This document shows, piece after piece, positions 1-6,906 of a DNA stretch of 64,000 nucleotides. Each line of letters opens with the position of its first letter. The first letter of the stretch is position 1. Under the pieces are notes generated by a model. The model searched no databases. It worked only from the letters and a program-made list of their open reading frames with translations, and was not told the DNA's origin. The translations under genes were made by a program, and so were the position numbers. The stretch is from Quatrionicoccus australiensis (GTDB taxonomy: Bacteria; Pseudomonadota; Gammaproteobacteria; Burkholderiales; Rhodocyclaceae): NCBI RefSeq assembly GCF_020510425.1, contig NZ_JAHBAH010000001.1:1717001-1781000 (forward strand), given 5' to 3'.

Positions 1-145
1 CGATATGCAGGCGGCGCGGGTAGTGATCGTTCATCCAGACCACATTGGCGCTGGCATCGACAATCACCACACCGGCACAGACATCGGCAAAATGCGCCAA
101 CAGCGACTGGTTGGCCAGTAATTGAAGCTCTTCCCGGGTAGTCAT
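1..145 (-). CDS. Probable PAS-containing regulator, N-terminal fragment
   Basis: The ATG at 145-143 opens a frame that stays open for 48 codons to the left edge. The visible residues (MTTREELQLLANQSLLAHF, then ADVCAGVVIVDASANVVWMND) resemble the start of a PAS sensor domain: a helix, then a strand of the VVIVD type and a WMN motif. It starts 10 bases after the stop of the CBS gene, so the two are probably co-transcribed. In related bacteria such PAS starts often belong to sigma-54-dependent activators, but no AAA+ domain lies inside this window, so the full identity is open. Confidence 0.5.
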   Translation of the reverse strand, partial: MTTREELQLLANQSLLAHFADVCAGVVIVDASANVVWMNDHYPRRLHI

Positions 146-155
146 CTGGACGTGG

Positions 156-740
156 TCAGTTGGCGAGCGCGGCTTCGATTTCGGCAAAGGTCGAGGCCAG
201 CTCGAAACCCAGGACCGGCACGCCAAGCAGGCGGCCGATCTGGGTCGCCGAGAAGATGCCGCGCACGCGGGGCAGACCGGTTGCCGGATCGACGTCTTCC
301 ACCATGATGTGCTGCCGGCCCTGGTTCTTCAGGGCATTGAGGATGTCGATGACACGGGCGTGCATCACTTCGTTGAGATAGAGCGTGTCGATATTGGCGA
401 GCGGACACATCAGGTCCTTGACCGTCAGATCGTCGCGTTTGCCATTGCGGGCCTGGGCCAGTTGCAACGGCCGTTCGCCGAGGATGTCGCGGGCGGTGAT
501 CAGTCCCAGCACCTCTTCATCGGCGCTAACCACCATCAACAGGCGGACGCCACGCGAAATCATCGTGGCATTGGCTTCCGGCAGCGAAGCCGCGGCGCTG
601 ATCGTAACCGCATGCACGCGGGAAAAGTCAGTCATCGCCTCGATCGCCGGCGAATCGGCGCCGACCTGGTTGTAACCGGAGGTACACAGGGTGGCGTTGG
701 AAGATAGCTTGTGCGTACGCACTTTGGTAGAAAGTGTCAT
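156..740 (-). CDS. CBS domain protein
   Basis: This 194-residue protein has two CBS repeats. The first runs from about residue 35 to 90 (a VTISAAASLPEANATM start and a VLGLITARDILG end). The second runs from about 105 to 175, with DLMCPLANIDTLYLNEV at the front and RGIFSATQIGRLLG at the end. CBS pairs bind adenine nucleotides and act as energy or redox sensors; no catalytic domain is attached. I start it at the ATG of MTLSTKV because a GGAG lies 7 bases upstream; an in-frame ATG 48 bases earlier has no such support. It is followed closely by a PAS-type gene, suggesting a small sensory operon. The ligand is unknown. Confidence 0.8.
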   Translation of the reverse strand: MTLSTKVRTHKLSSNATLCTSGYNQVGADSPAIEAMTDFSRVHAVTISAAASLPEANATMISRGVRLLMVVSADEEVLGLITARDILGERPLQLAQARNGKRDDLTVKDLMCPLANIDTLYLNEVMHARVIDILNALKNQGRQHIMVEDVDPATGLPRVRGIFSATQIGRLLGVPVLGFELASTFAEIEAALAN

Positions 741-962
741 GTCTCGACTCCATTGGTCTGTTGTTTTTGGCCGCAGCGGCAAGCGCAACGGCAGCAGGCG
801 GCAAGCTGGTCTTATTGTTCCCGACGCCCGCTTGCAGTATTGGCAGAAGCGACAGGCTTGACAAGGGGGGCGCGGGAAAACCCTAAGAGCAAAAACCCGA
901 CGTCACAACACGCATTTCAAGCTATTCCCGTTGGCGCCCTAAGCCGCTAGAATAGACGGCAT

Positions 963-1038
963 GGGGGCGTAGCTCAGTTGGGAGAGCGATTGGTTCGCAA
1001 TCAATAGGTCGGCGGTTCGATCCCGCCCGTCTCCACCA
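963..1038 (+). tRNA. tRNA-Ala (anticodon CGC)
   Basis: This is a complete 76-base cloverleaf with an encoded CCA end. The acceptor arm GGGGGCG pairs with CGTCTCC and contains the G3:U70 wobble that marks alanine tRNAs. The D arm is GCTC/GAGC, the anticodon arm ATTGG/TCAAT encloses loop TTCGCAA (anticodon CGC, reading GCG), and the T arm is GGCGG/CCGCC around TTCGATC. Right after the CCA there is a small hairpin (ATGCATG at 1038-1044 with CATGCAT at 1051-1057) and a short T run that may end the transcript. Confidence 0.96.
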
Positions 1039-1082
1039 TGCATGACCTTGCATGCATGCTCAGGTTTTCGCAGCTGCGGAAA

Positions 1083-1108
1083 CAAAAATGTCCGCTCGCG
1101 GCGGACAT
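1083..1108 (-). terminator. Intrinsic terminator of the hemerythrin gene
   Basis: On the minus strand an 8-bp stem (ATGTCCGC with GCGGACAT, 5-base loop) is followed by TTTTTG. It lies 25 bases after the hemerythrin stop codon. Confidence 0.7.
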
Positions 1109-1132
1109 TCGCTACCCGGACAAAAACAGCAA

Positions 1133-1555
1133 TCAGCGCCGCTGCCGTGCATCATCGATCAGCGGTTTGAGCAGCAGATCGAACTTCATCATGTGCTGCA
1201 GCACCCAGCCGGAAACCTTGGGCGCCAGGAACTCCGCTGCACCATAGCCATCGGAAATCGAGGTCAGGTGTATCAGGGACATCTCGTTCATGATCGCGGT
1301 ATGGGCCGCAACATGCTGCTCGAACAATTCGCCCGGCAAGCCGATCTTTTTCATCAGTGCTTCTTCGTAATCGAAGTGCTGGGCCATTTTCCCGGTCAGC
1401 TCCGACATGATTTCATTGCACTTGTAGCCGGACACGTCGTCGGAAACTTTCTTCAATGCGTCCAGACACTCGAACAGCCCTTCGTGCTGACTATCGAGCA
1501 ATTGGCCACCTAGAACAAAGGGCGCCGGCAGGAAACGAAAACTTTGGCTGAACAT
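1133..1555 (-). CDS. Bacteriohemerythrin-like diiron O2-binding protein
   Basis: This 140-residue protein has a four-helix hemerythrin fold with the full diiron ligand set in order: H24 (DSQHEG), H60 and E64 (HxxxE), H81 and H85 (HxxxH), and H121 and D126 (HxxxxD). Such soluble single-domain proteins bind O2 reversibly and are proposed to store, deliver or sense oxygen in microaerobic bacteria. I start it at MFSQSF because AGGTGA lies 8 bases upstream; an in-frame GTG four codons earlier overlaps that ribosome site. It stands alone with its own terminator, so the sequence does not show whether it is a carrier or a sensor. Confidence 0.88.
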   Translation of the reverse strand: MFSQSFRFLPAPFVLGGQLLDSQHEGLFECLDALKKVSDDVSGYKCNEIMSELTGKMAQHFDYEEALMKKIGLPGELFEQHVAAHTAIMNEMSLIHLTSISDGYGAAEFLAPKVSGWVLQHMMKFDLLLKPLIDDARQRR

Positions 1556-1641
1556 GGAATTTATCACCTCAGGTGAGTCACCATAGCACGCACCAATCCG
1601 GTGCGCAAGCGGGGAGTGGCGCGCAAGGCATGAACCTGAAC

Positions 1642-2637
1642 TCAGGCCTGGCCGGCCCCCGCCACGGCGCGCCGCAGGCGGTCGGCGACGGCCGCCCAGG
1701 CCGGGGTTTCCGGCAGCGCTTCGACGGCAATCAGGTCGACACCGGCATGGTCCATGTCGCGCATGGCGGCATACAGACCGTGCGCGTAGCCGACCGGATC
1801 GGCCGGCAGCAGTTGCCAGGCGTGCGGCATGCCGGCTTGCGGCGGCTGGCTGTGGGCGATGACGCCGCAGCGGTCGCCCTTGTGACGCTGGGCATTGATG
1901 AAATCGAGCAGACGTTCGCCAGCGACCAGGCGCATCGGCGTCTGCGGCGCGTAATGTGCGGCCAGCGAGCCGGAGACGCGCGGCGCGCCGCTCGCCGTCT
2001 CGATTTGCGGCAGACGCCCGAGCACGGCTTCGAGATGGCCCGGCGCGATGTGGCCGGGGCGCAGCACCACCGGTTCGCCGCGCGAGCAGTCGACGATGGT
2101 CGACTCGATGCCGACCGCGCAGGGTCCGCCATCGAGGATCATGGCGATGCGGTCGCCGAGTTCTTCGCGCACATGCTCGGCCGTGGTCGGGCTGATCCGC
2201 CCGAAGCGGTTGGCCGAGGGTGCGGCGATACCGGCGTGTTCGCCGGTTGCCGCGGCAAAACGCCGGAGCAATTCGAGCGCCACCGGGTGGCCGGGAACGC
2301 GCAGGCCGACAGTGTCCTGGCCGCCGGTCACGGCGTCCGGCACCCAGGCCTGTTTCTTCAGAATCAGTGTAAGCGGACCGGGCCAGAAGGTTTCCATCAA
2401 TTCCCAGGCGACGGCAGGAACCTGCTCGGCCCAGCGGTCGACCGCGTCGTGACCCGATAAATGCACGATCAGCGGATGATCGGCCGGCCGCCCCTTGGCG
2501 GCAAAGATTTTCGCGACCGCCGCCGGATTGGCGGCATCCGCGCCCAGACCGTAGACCGTCTCGGTCGGCAAGGCGACCAGTTCGCCGGCGCGCAGCAGCG
2601 CGACAGCGCGGTCATAGTCCGGGCTCAGTGGCAACAA
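1642..2637 (-). CDS. tsaC: L-threonylcarbamoyladenylate synthase, Sua5 type
   Basis: The enzyme makes L-threonylcarbamoyl-AMP from threonine, bicarbonate and ATP, the first step of t6A37 modification of ANN-reading tRNAs. The catalytic YrdC domain is clear (PTETVYGLGADA, KIFAAKGRPADHPLIVHL, GLRVPGHPVALELL, SANRFGRISPT). At about 330 residues it is much longer than E. coli TsaC (about 190), because it carries the C-terminal Sua5 domain (SGSLAAHYAPQTPM onward). The start is uncertain: I place it at a TTG just after the purE stop; a GTG at 2694 would overlap purE by 53 bases and add residues that look unconserved. It forms a unit with purE. Confidence 0.85.
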   Translation of the reverse strand: MLPLSPDYDRAVALLRAGELVALPTETVYGLGADAANPAAVAKIFAAKGRPADHPLIVHLSGHDAVDRWAEQVPAVAWELMETFWPGPLTLILKKQAWVPDAVTGGQDTVGLRVPGHPVALELLRRFAAATGEHAGIAAPSANRFGRISPTTAEHVREELGDRIAMILDGGPCAVGIESTIVDCSRGEPVVLRPGHIAPGHLEAVLGRLPQIETASGAPRVSGSLAAHYAPQTPMRLVAGERLLDFINAQRHKGDRCGVIAHSQPPQAGMPHAWQLLPADPVGYAHGLYAAMRDMDHAGVDLIAVEALPETPAWAAVADRLRRAVAGAGQA

Positions 2638-2641
2638 TGGC

Positions 2642-3139
2642 TCAGACCAGATCCGGCAGGGTCTTGGCCAGAACCTTTTCGGTCTGGTTGACACGGAACT
2701 GGGTCAGCTTGTCAGCCACACCGGCATCGCCCAGGGCGAGGATGGAGACGGCGAACAGCGCGGCATTAGTCGCACCGGCTTCGCCGACGGCGAAGGTGGC
2801 GACCGGAATGCCGCCCGGCATCTGGACCATGGAGAGCAGCGAGTCGAGACCCATCAGGTGCTTGGACGGCATCGGTACGCCGAGCACCGGGATCTGCGTC
2901 TTGGCGGCGAGCACGCCGGCCAGGTGGGCAGCACCGCCGGCAGCGCCGATCAGCACCTTGATGCCGCGTTCGGCAGCGGTGGCAGCGTAGTCCAGCGCCT
3001 GATCCGGCGTGCGGTGGGCCGACAGGACCTTGGCTTCGTAAGGAATGCCCAGGTTCTTCAGGGTTTCGGCGGCGGCCTTCATGATCGGCCAGTCGCTGTC
3101 CGAGCCCATGACGATACCAACCAGGACTTCTTTGCTCAT
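2642..3139 (-). CDS. purE: N5-carboxyaminoimidazole ribonucleotide mutase PurE
   Basis: PurE class I converts N5-CAIR to CAIR in de novo purine synthesis. The 165-residue protein shows the family motifs GIVMGSDSDWP near the start, SAHRTPD in the middle and GAAGGAAHLAG. The start is set by AAGGA ahead of MSKEVLV; the longer open frame upstream has no coding character. A purK partner is not adjacent: folD lies upstream and sua5 directly downstream. Confidence 0.96.
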   Translation of the reverse strand: MSKEVLVGIVMGSDSDWPIMKAAAETLKNLGIPYEAKVLSAHRTPDQALDYAATAAERGIKVLIGAAGGAAHLAGVLAAKTQIPVLGVPMPSKHLMGLDSLLSMVQMPGGIPVATFAVGEAGATNAALFAVSILALGDAGVADKLTQFRVNQTEKVLAKTLPDLV

Positions 3140-3223
3140 GTTTTTTCCTTCAGGAATAAGGGGATAGATAAAAGTCGCAGGACCGGGCCCGCGTCGGCAG
3201 GCCTTGGTCAGCAATCCGGCAAA

Positions 3224-4081
3224 TTAGTTTCCGGCTGCTTTGCGCTCGGCCGCCTCGATGGTGTTGGCGAGCAGCATGGTGATCGTCATCGGGCCGACGC
3301 CGCCCGGCACCGGCGTGATCTGGCCGGCGGTGGCGAGGCAGTCGGCAAAATCGACGTCGCCGCAGAGTTTACCGTCCGGCAGGCGGTTGATGCCGACGTC
3401 GATGACGACGGCGCCCGGCTTGATCATGTCGCCGGTGACGAACTTCGGCTTGCCGACCGCGGCAACGACGATGTCGGCACGGCTGGTGTGGAATTTCAGG
3501 TCGCGCGTGCGCGAATTGCAGACGGTGACCGTCGCGCCGGCATTGATCAGGAGCAGGGCCATCGGCTTGCCGACGATGTTGGAGCGGCCGATGACGACGG
3601 CCTCCTTGCCGTTCAGATCGACATTGCCCTTCTCGAACATCTTCATGACGCCGTAGGGCGTACAGGGAATGAAGCGCGGGTTGCCCTGGGCCAGTGCGCC
3701 GACGTTCTCGGCGTGAAAGCCGTCGACATCCTTGTCGGCAGCGATGGCTTCGAGCACTTTTTCTTCGTCGAAATGTTTGGGCAGCGGCAGTTGCACGAGG
3801 ATGCCGTGAATCGCCGGATCGGCATTCAGCTCGGCGATCTTTTTGAGCACGACTTCCTGGTCGACCGTTGCGTCATAGGTGATCTTCTCGGAGTGCATGC
3901 CGATCGCCAGGCAACCATTGACCTTGTTGCGGACATAGACTTCGGAGGCCGGATCGGCTCCGACCAGGATGACCACCAGGCCGGGTTTGTGGCCCTTGGC
4001 CGTGAGCGCTTCCACGCGCGCCTTGAATCCCTGGCGCAGTTCTTCAGCCAGGGCCTTGCCGTCGATAATTTGTGCCGTCAT
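3224..4081 (-). CDS. folD: Bifunctional methylenetetrahydrofolate dehydrogenase/cyclohydrolase FolD
   Basis: FolD interconverts 5,10-methylene-, methenyl- and 10-formyl-THF, supplying formyl groups for purines. It has 285 residues, the usual length. Signatures include [13 protein letters not shown] at the N terminus, [16 protein letters not shown] with the catalytic lysine and tyrosine, [17 protein letters not shown], and the Rossmann motif [17 protein letters not shown], ending with [17 protein letters not shown] strong GGAGG precedes MTAQII. It neighbours purE, in keeping with a shared role in purine supply. Confidence 0.97.
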   Translation of the reverse strand: MTAQIIDGKALAEELRQGFKARVEALTAKGHKPGLVVILVGADPASEVYVRNKVNGCLAIGMHSEKITYDATVDQEVVLKKIAELNADPAIHGILVQLPLPKHFDEEKVLEAIAADKDVDGFHAENVGALAQGNPRFIPCTPYGVMKMFEKGNVDLNGKEAVVIGRSNIVGKPMALLLINAGATVTVCNSRTRDLKFHTSRADIVVAAVGKPKFVTGDMIKPGAVVIDVGINRLPDGKLCGDVDFADCLATAGQITPVPGGVGPMTITMLLANTIEAAERKAAGN

Positions 4082-4103
4082 CGTCGCCTCCACCAGAAAT
4101 GAA

Positions 4104-4131
4104 AAGGGGAAAGGCGGGCGCCTTTCCCTTT
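4104..4131 (-). terminator. Probable terminator after iorB
   Basis: Arms GGGAAAGGCG (4107-4116) and CGCCTTTCCC (4119-4128) form a strong GC-rich hairpin between the iorB stop and the folD start. The minus-strand T run is short (CCTTTTC), so termination may be partial and folD could receive read-through. Confidence 0.5.
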
Positions 4132-4154
4132 GAATTGGCTGAATTTTACCAGAA

Positions 4155-4766
4155 TCAGGCCAGTGCAGCCTCGGCCGCACCCACCGCCGCCCGGCCGGCG
4201 GCAAAAGCGCGCCGGTTCAGCTCGACCAGTTTTTCGCCCTTGCGCTGGAAACGCTGCAGCACGCAGGTGAGCAGATCATCGGCCGAGAACGGCAGGTGAT
4301 CGGCAATCGCACCGAGCATCACGGTATTGCCCAGACGGATGTCGCCGAGTTCGAGCGCGATGGTCGTCGCATCGAAAGCGACGACCTTGTTGCCGCCCTT
4401 TTTGACCTCGGCAATCGGGTCGACCGGGTAGTCGAACAAACCGAGCTCGACCACCGGCGGCACCAGGCGCGCCGTATTCATCAAGGTGATACCGCCCGGC
4501 TTCAACATGTGCTGCCAACGCATCGCTTCGGCCGACTCGAAACCGAGCAGCACATCGGCCGTGCCCGGCGTGATCTGCGGCGACAGCACCTTGGCGCCGA
4601 AACGCAGGTGCGACGAAACGACGCCGCCGCGCTGCGCCATGCCGGCGACTTCGGTTTTCTTGGCATCCTGGCCGAGCGCGATCGCCGCCTCGGCAAGGAT
4701 TTCGGTCGCGGTCATGACGCCCTGGCCGCCGATGCCGACGACAAGAATATTGGTCGTAGCGCTCAT
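4155..4766 (-). CDS. iorB: Indolepyruvate:ferredoxin oxidoreductase, beta (gamma-domain) subunit IorB
   Basis: This 203-residue subunit carries the 2-oxoacid:acceptor oxidoreductase gamma domain ([20 protein letters not shown], then the AQRGG motif in [16 protein letters not shown]). With IorA it oxidatively decarboxylates aryl pyruvates such as indolepyruvate to acyl-CoA with ferredoxin as acceptor, in amino-acid or phenylacetate-type catabolism. Its ATG overlaps the iorA stop by one base (TGATG), so it is translationally coupled to iorA. Confidence 0.9.
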   Translation of the reverse strand: MSATTNILVVGIGGQGVMTATEILAEAAIALGQDAKKTEVAGMAQRGGVVSSHLRFGAKVLSPQITPGTADVLLGFESAEAMRWQHMLKPGGITLMNTARLVPPVVELGLFDYPVDPIAEVKKGGNKVVAFDATTIALELGDIRLGNTVMLGAIADHLPFSADDLLTCVLQRFQRKGEKLVELNRRAFAAGRAAVGAAEAALA

Positions 4767-6637
4767 CAGTGACAGCCTCCCTTGACCAGCGCAATCGGCG
4801 AGACCGGGACGTAGTGCTCGATGGCTTTCGGTGCACAGGGCTGCACGCACAGGCCGCAACCGGTACATACCGAGGACTCGATGCGTACGAAGGCGAGATC
4901 GACAACCCGCCCGTTCGGCTTGGTTTCCTGGCCGCGCCGGGTAACGTGGATGGCCGGACAGCCGACGTCGATACAGTTGCCGCAACCAGTGCACTTGTCC
5001 TCGACGACGGTAAACGGCTTCAGCTTGTGATAATCCTTGACCAGCACGCAAGGCTGGTCGGTGATGATCACCGAGACTTCCGGCACCTTCACTTCGTCGC
5101 GGATGGTCTTGAACAGCACCGGCAATTCGTAGGGATTGACCTTGTGCACGCGCTCCGACTTGACGCCGAGCGCCTCGACCAGCTTGACGAAATCGACACG
5201 CGGCGCCTCCTCGCCATGGATGCCGTAGCCGTTGCCCGGGTTATTCTGGCCACCGGTCATGCCGACGGCGCGGTTGTCGAGCAACAGCACCGTGACGTTG
5301 CCCTTGTTGTAGACCATGTCGAGCAGGCCTTGCATGCCCATGTGCAGGAAGGTCGAGTCGCCGATCACGGCGAGGATGCGCTTGTCCTTGTCGGCTTCGC
5401 CGCGGCCCTTGTCGAGACCGAGCGCGACGCCCATCGAGGCGCCCATCGAGATGCAGGTATCGAGCGCATTCCACGGATGCCCGGCGCCCAGCGTGTAGCA
5501 GCCGATGTCGCCGGCGATGGTCAGGTTGCGCACCTGCGACAGCGTGTAATAGACGCCGAGGTGCGGACAGGCGACGCACATCGTCGGCGGCCGCGGGAAG
5601 ACCGGCAGCGGCGCGACGGCCTGGGCGGCCGGCACTTCTTCGCCGAGCAGTTTGGCAATTGCCGGTTTCAGCACATTCGGCGACAGCTCGCCCTGGCGCG
5701 GCAGGATCTCCTTGCCGAGCACGGCGATGCCGGCGGCCTTGAGTTCGGTCTCGACCAGCGGCTCGACTTCCTCGACAACCACGACCTGGTCGACCAGCGC
5801 CGCCAGTGCACGGCACTTTTCAATCGGCAGCGGGCAGGAAAAGCCCAGCTTCAATACCGGCGCATCCGGGAAGGCTTCCTTGACATGCATGTAGGCCGGG
5901 CCGGAGGCGATGAAGCCGACGCGCCTGTCGCTGCCCGGCTCGATCACATTGAGCGCCGAGTTTTCGGCCATTTCACGCAGTTGACCGTCACGCGCGAACA
6001 TCAGCGGAATGCGCTTGCCGGCATTGCCCGGCACCATCACGAAACGGCCCGGCTCCTTGTTGAAACCCGCTGCGCTATGCGGCACGCGCTCGCCGACCGT
6101 GACCAACGCCTTGACGTGGTTGATACGCGTCGTCATGCGCAGGATGACCGGCACCTGGAATTGTTCGGAAAGTTCGAACGCCTGCCGGGTCATCTCGTAG
6201 GCTTCCTGCGAATCGGCCGGCTCGAACAGCGGAATGTGGGCGAAACGCCCCCAGTAGCGCGAATCCTGTTCGTTCTGCGAGGACGACAGGCCGACGTCGT
6301 CGGCAATCGCGATCACCAGGCCGCCGACCACGCCGGTCAGCGTCAGGGTCATCAGCGCATCGGAAGCGACGTTCATGCCGACATGCTTCATGCAGCAGAA
6401 GGCGCGCGAGCCGGCATAGGCGGCACCAATCGCGACTTCCAGCGAGACCTTCTCATTGACCGACCATTCGGCATAGAGGTCCGGATAGGTCGAAATGACT
6501 TCCAGCATTTCCGTCGCTGGCGTGCCCGGGTAGGCCGCAGCCACCTTGACGCCGGATTCCCAGACGGCACGTGCCACTGCTTCGTTGCCGGACAAAAACA
6601 ACCGGCTGGCCGCCGGTGCAGGCATAACTGCCGCCAT
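4766..6637 (-). CDS. iorA: Indolepyruvate:ferredoxin oxidoreductase, alpha subunit IorA
   Basis: The 623-residue catalytic subunit has the pyrimidine-binding domain first (AAYPGTPATEMLE near residue 32, LEVAIGAAYAG), the TPP-binding domain in the middle (GDIGCYTLGAGHPW, GDSTFLHMGMQGLLD), and two C-terminal [4Fe-4S] ferredoxin motifs (CTGCGNCIDVGCP and CTGCGLCVQPCAP). The start at MAAVMPAP is set by GGGAG six bases upstream. The reaction is: aryl pyruvate + CoA + 2 oxidised ferredoxin to aryl-acetyl-CoA + CO2 + 2 reduced ferredoxin. It diverges from aceE, so two different 2-oxoacid decarboxylating systems share one intergenic region. No adjacent CoA ligase gene is visible to specify the physiological substrate. 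Confidence 0.93.
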   Translation of the reverse strand: MAAVMPAPAASRLFLSGNEAVARAVWESGVKVAAAYPGTPATEMLEVISTYPDLYAEWSVNEKVSLEVAIGAAYAGSRAFCCMKHVGMNVASDALMTLTLTGVVGGLVIAIADDVGLSSSQNEQDSRYWGRFAHIPLFEPADSQEAYEMTRQAFELSEQFQVPVILRMTTRINHVKALVTVGERVPHSAAGFNKEPGRFVMVPGNAGKRIPLMFARDGQLREMAENSALNVIEPGSDRRVGFIASGPAYMHVKEAFPDAPVLKLGFSCPLPIEKCRALAALVDQVVVVEEVEPLVETELKAAGIAVLGKEILPRQGELSPNVLKPAIAKLLGEEVPAAQAVAPLPVFPRPPTMCVACPHLGVYYTLSQVRNLTIAGDIGCYTLGAGHPWNALDTCISMGASMGVALGLDKGRGEADKDKRILAVIGDSTFLHMGMQGLLDMVYNKGNVTVLLLDNRAVGMTGGQNNPGNGYGIHGEEAPRVDFVKLVEALGVKSERVHKVNPYELPVLFKTIRDEVKVPEVSVIITDQPCVLVKDYHKLKPFTVVEDKCTGCGNCIDVGCPAIHVTRRGQETKPNGRVVDLAFVRIESSVCTGCGLCVQPCAPKAIEHYVPVSPIALVKGGCH

Positions 6638-6857
6638 GAAAACTCCCGTAATCAATCGCAAAACCTTCGATTTTAGAAGCGCGGGACGCGGCCCGATTTG
6701 ATACAGCGCAACCCCTCAACGGATTTTTTTTGAATGACTTTCACGGCAGGAAAAATACGCACAGGATATTGCACGATGCGAATTTTGTTTTTACAATGCG
6801 AAAAATCAAGTAGGTGTAAACACGGGCTCGCGAAGCGGCCCATAAAGCGCTAGAGTT

Positions 6858-6878
6858 GTTTTGCTCAACAGGCAAAAC
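6858..6878. promoter_or_regulatory. Inverted repeat in the aceE leader
   Basis: GTTTTGC and GCAAAAC form perfect 7-base arms around a 7-base spacer, ending 28 bases before the aceE start codon. It could be an operator or an RNA hairpin in the leader; no specific regulator is identifiable. Upstream, 6638-6857 is AT-rich and holds the divergent iorA and aceE promoters, but no unambiguous -35/-10 pair. Confidence 0.35.
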
Positions 6879-6906
6879 GAATGAAAAACCAATCTTGGAG
6901 ACAAAA

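Noticed and set aside
963..1038. tRNA genes as integration sites of a mobile element
   Set aside because: No integrase gene and no 3'-end duplication is seen near tRNA-Ala or tRNA-Phe (25096-25171).
2438..2455. Repeated occurrences of the GCGGTCGACCGC-like motif through the window
   Set aside because: Most lie inside coding sequence and follow from frequent GTC-GAC codon pairs; only the intergenic 26-bp palindrome at 45180 stands out.
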